NCBI GenBank assembly: GCA_018716795.1
Contig: DVJK01000196.1
Coordinates: forward strand, 1-5,673
Source: Candidatus Scatomorpha merdipullorum
GTDB lineage: Bacteria; Bacillota; Clostridia; Oscillospirales; Oscillospiraceae
Length of the DNA stretch: 5,673 nt
Direction: 5' to 3'
Part shown: positions 4,732 through 5,673 of the stretch, in pieces
Position numbering within the stretch: the first letter of the stretch is position 1
Layout of the letters: every line of letters begins with the position of its first letter
The notes under the pieces: generated by a model
Seen by the model: the letters and a program-made list of their open reading frames with translations, nothing else
What the model was told of the DNA's origin: nothing
Databases searched by the model: none
Translations under genes and position numbers: made by a program

Positions 4732-5673
4732 GTGGAGCCCTATCGCATAGACATCATGACGCTCTTCCCCGACAGCATGAGCCGCGTCCTGGGCGAGAGC
4801 ATAATAGGCCGCGCGGAGAAGAAGGGCGCGGTGGAGATAAACTGCGTGCAGATACGGGACTTCACCGAGAACCGGCAGATGCAGGTGGACGACTACCCCT
4901 ACGGCGGCGGGTGGGGTCTCGTCATGATGGCGCAGCCGCTCAAGAGCTGCCTCGACCACATCCTGAGCGCGGCCGGGAAGCGCAGGACACGCGTCATATA
5001 CATGTCGCCGCAGGGCCGGCCCTTCAATCAGGAGGAGGCCAGGCGCCTCAAGCGCGACTACGACCACCTCGTGCTCGTCTGCGGGCACTACGAGGGCATA
5101 GACGAGCGCTTCATAGAGGAGTGCGTCGACGAGGAGATATCCCTCGGCGACTTCGTGCTCACGGGCGGCGAGATTGCCGCGATGGCCGTCGCGGACTGCG
5201 TCTGCCGCATGGTGCCCGGCGTCCTCGCCGACGAGGAGTGCTACACCGGCGAGAGCCACTGGGACGGGCTGCTGGAGTATCCGCAGTACACCCGGCCCGA
5301 GGTCTGGGAGGGCCGCGCCGTGCCGCCGGAGCTCCTGACCGGCGACCACGAGAGGGTGCGCCGCTGGCGGCGGAAAAAGCAGCTCGAGCGCACGCTGGAT
5401 AAGCGCCCGGACATGTTTGAGAAGCTCGAATTCAGCTCCAAGGAGGACAAAAGGCTCGTCGAGGAGATAGAGTACGAGCGCCTGCCCGAGAGGCTGAAGC
5501 TGAGGTTTGAGCCGCGCCGGGCCGAGGAGGCGGACGCGGAGGCCATACTCGCCGTTATGGAGGAGGCCAAGGCCTTCCTGCGCGAGCGCGGCGTCGACCA
5601 GTGGCAGGACGGCTATCCCAACCGCGAGACCATTATGGCCGACATCGCCGCCGGGCGAGGCTGGGCCTTCGAC
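4732..5673 (+). CDS. trmD: tRNA (guanine37-N1)-methyltransferase TrmD, fused in frame to a GNAT acetyltransferase domain; cut by the right window edge
   Basis: From GTG 4732 the frame is open for 314 codons to the last base. GAGGGG (4716-4721) lies 10 bases upstream, inside the rimM end. Residues 1-240 are TrmD, the SPOUT enzyme that uses S-adenosylmethionine to make m1G37 and prevents +1 frameshifting. Visible motifs are IDIMTLFPD (6-14), VDDYPYGGGWGL (52-63), SPQG (92-95), CGHYEGIDERF (117-127), LGDFVLTGGE (138-147) and LLEYPQYTRP (180-189). These knot and cofactor-pocket motifs are intact. By ungapped alignment from memory to Escherichia coli TrmD, the position of catalytic Asp169 is Glu174 here. 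TrmD normally ends near 240-255 residues. Here a charged linker (about 237-255) leads into LRFEPRRAEEADAEAILAVM and then VDQWQDGYP (288-296), which read as the first strand and helices of a GNAT N-acetyltransferase. No stop or usable internal start separates them. The acetyl acceptor is unknown, and the acetyl-CoA motif lies beyond the window. Confidence 0.93.
   Translation, partial: MEPYRIDIMTLFPDSMSRVLGESIIGRAEKKGAVEINCVQIRDFTENRQMQVDDYPYGGGWGLVMMAQPLKSCLDHILSAAGKRRTRVIYMSPQGRPFNQEEARRLKRDYDHLVLVCGHYEGIDERFIEECVDEEISLGDFVLTGGEIAAMAVADCVCRMVPGVLADEECYTGESHWDGLLEYPQYTRPEVWEGRAVPPELLTGDHERVRRWRRKKQLERTLDKRPDMFEKLEFSSKEDKRLVEEIEYERLPERLKLRFEPRRAEEADAEAILAVMEEAKAFLRERGVDQWQDGYPNRETIMADIAAGRGWAFD

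Noticed and set aside
4711..5349. Minus-strand open frame antisense to trmD (212 codons)
   Set aside because: It is the shadow of the trmD frame, with His/Ala/Val/Leu repeats typical of reversed GC-rich codons and no family resemblance.
5440..5446. AAGGAGG as a ribosome binding site for a separate GNAT gene
   Set aside because: No ATG, GTG or TTG follows within 5-12 bases, and the sequence encodes Ser-Lys-Glu-Asp in the open trmD frame. It is kept only as a possible relic in the fusion finding.

Overview
The window is a bacterial chromosome segment of high GC content. It most resembles the Clostridia (Oscillospiraceae/Christensenellaceae-like Firmicutes). This rests on three things: the gene order ylxM-ffh-rpsP-khpA-rimM-trmD, the strong purine-rich ribosome binding sites, and protein sequences that read as clostridial. 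The assignment is an inference from gene order and protein style, not from a database search. An ordinary GC-rich lineage would avoid the ATA isoleucine codon, but here it is common except in the small highly expressed genes.

Left part, 1-1533, minus strand: one uninterrupted reading frame runs from a GTG start at 1533 off the left edge. It is 511 codons long with no stop. It is the N-terminal part of a very large membrane glycosyltransferase of the cyclic beta-1,2-glucan synthase (NdvB/ChvB/Cgs, GT84) type. It shows a two-segment membrane anchor and the catalytic LDADT motif. It is divergent from, and probably unrelated to, the translation/secretion operon to its right. Region 1534-1674 between them is a divergent intergenic region. 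It carries a perfect consensus housekeeping promoter (TTGACA, 17 bases, TATAAT) firing rightward.

Right part, 1675-5673, plus strand: ylxM and ffh (SRP-associated HTH protein and SRP GTPase) are followed by a 217-base gap. That gap holds a probable ffh terminator, a 79-base palindromic repeat-like element and a perfect 11-bp hairpin. Then come rpsP (ribosomal protein S16), khpA (small KH-domain RNA-binding protein), a GC-rich hairpin plus intrinsic terminator, rimM (30S maturation factor) and trmD (tRNA m1G37 methyltransferase). The right-hand genes serve co-translational targeting, ribosome assembly and tRNA modification, a classic bacterial grouping.

The most unusual points are four. First, the trmD frame does not stop at the normal TrmD end but runs without interruption into the start of a GNAT acetyltransferase domain and off the right edge. 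Second, the arms of the two hairpins between khpA and rimM can cross-pair, giving an attenuator-like layout. Third, there is a palindromic element between ffh and rpsP. Fourth, GC content falls within the glucan synthase frame, from about 73% near the start to about 48% over the catalytic region. I saw no tRNA, rRNA, CRISPR array, insertion sequence or SRP RNA gene.
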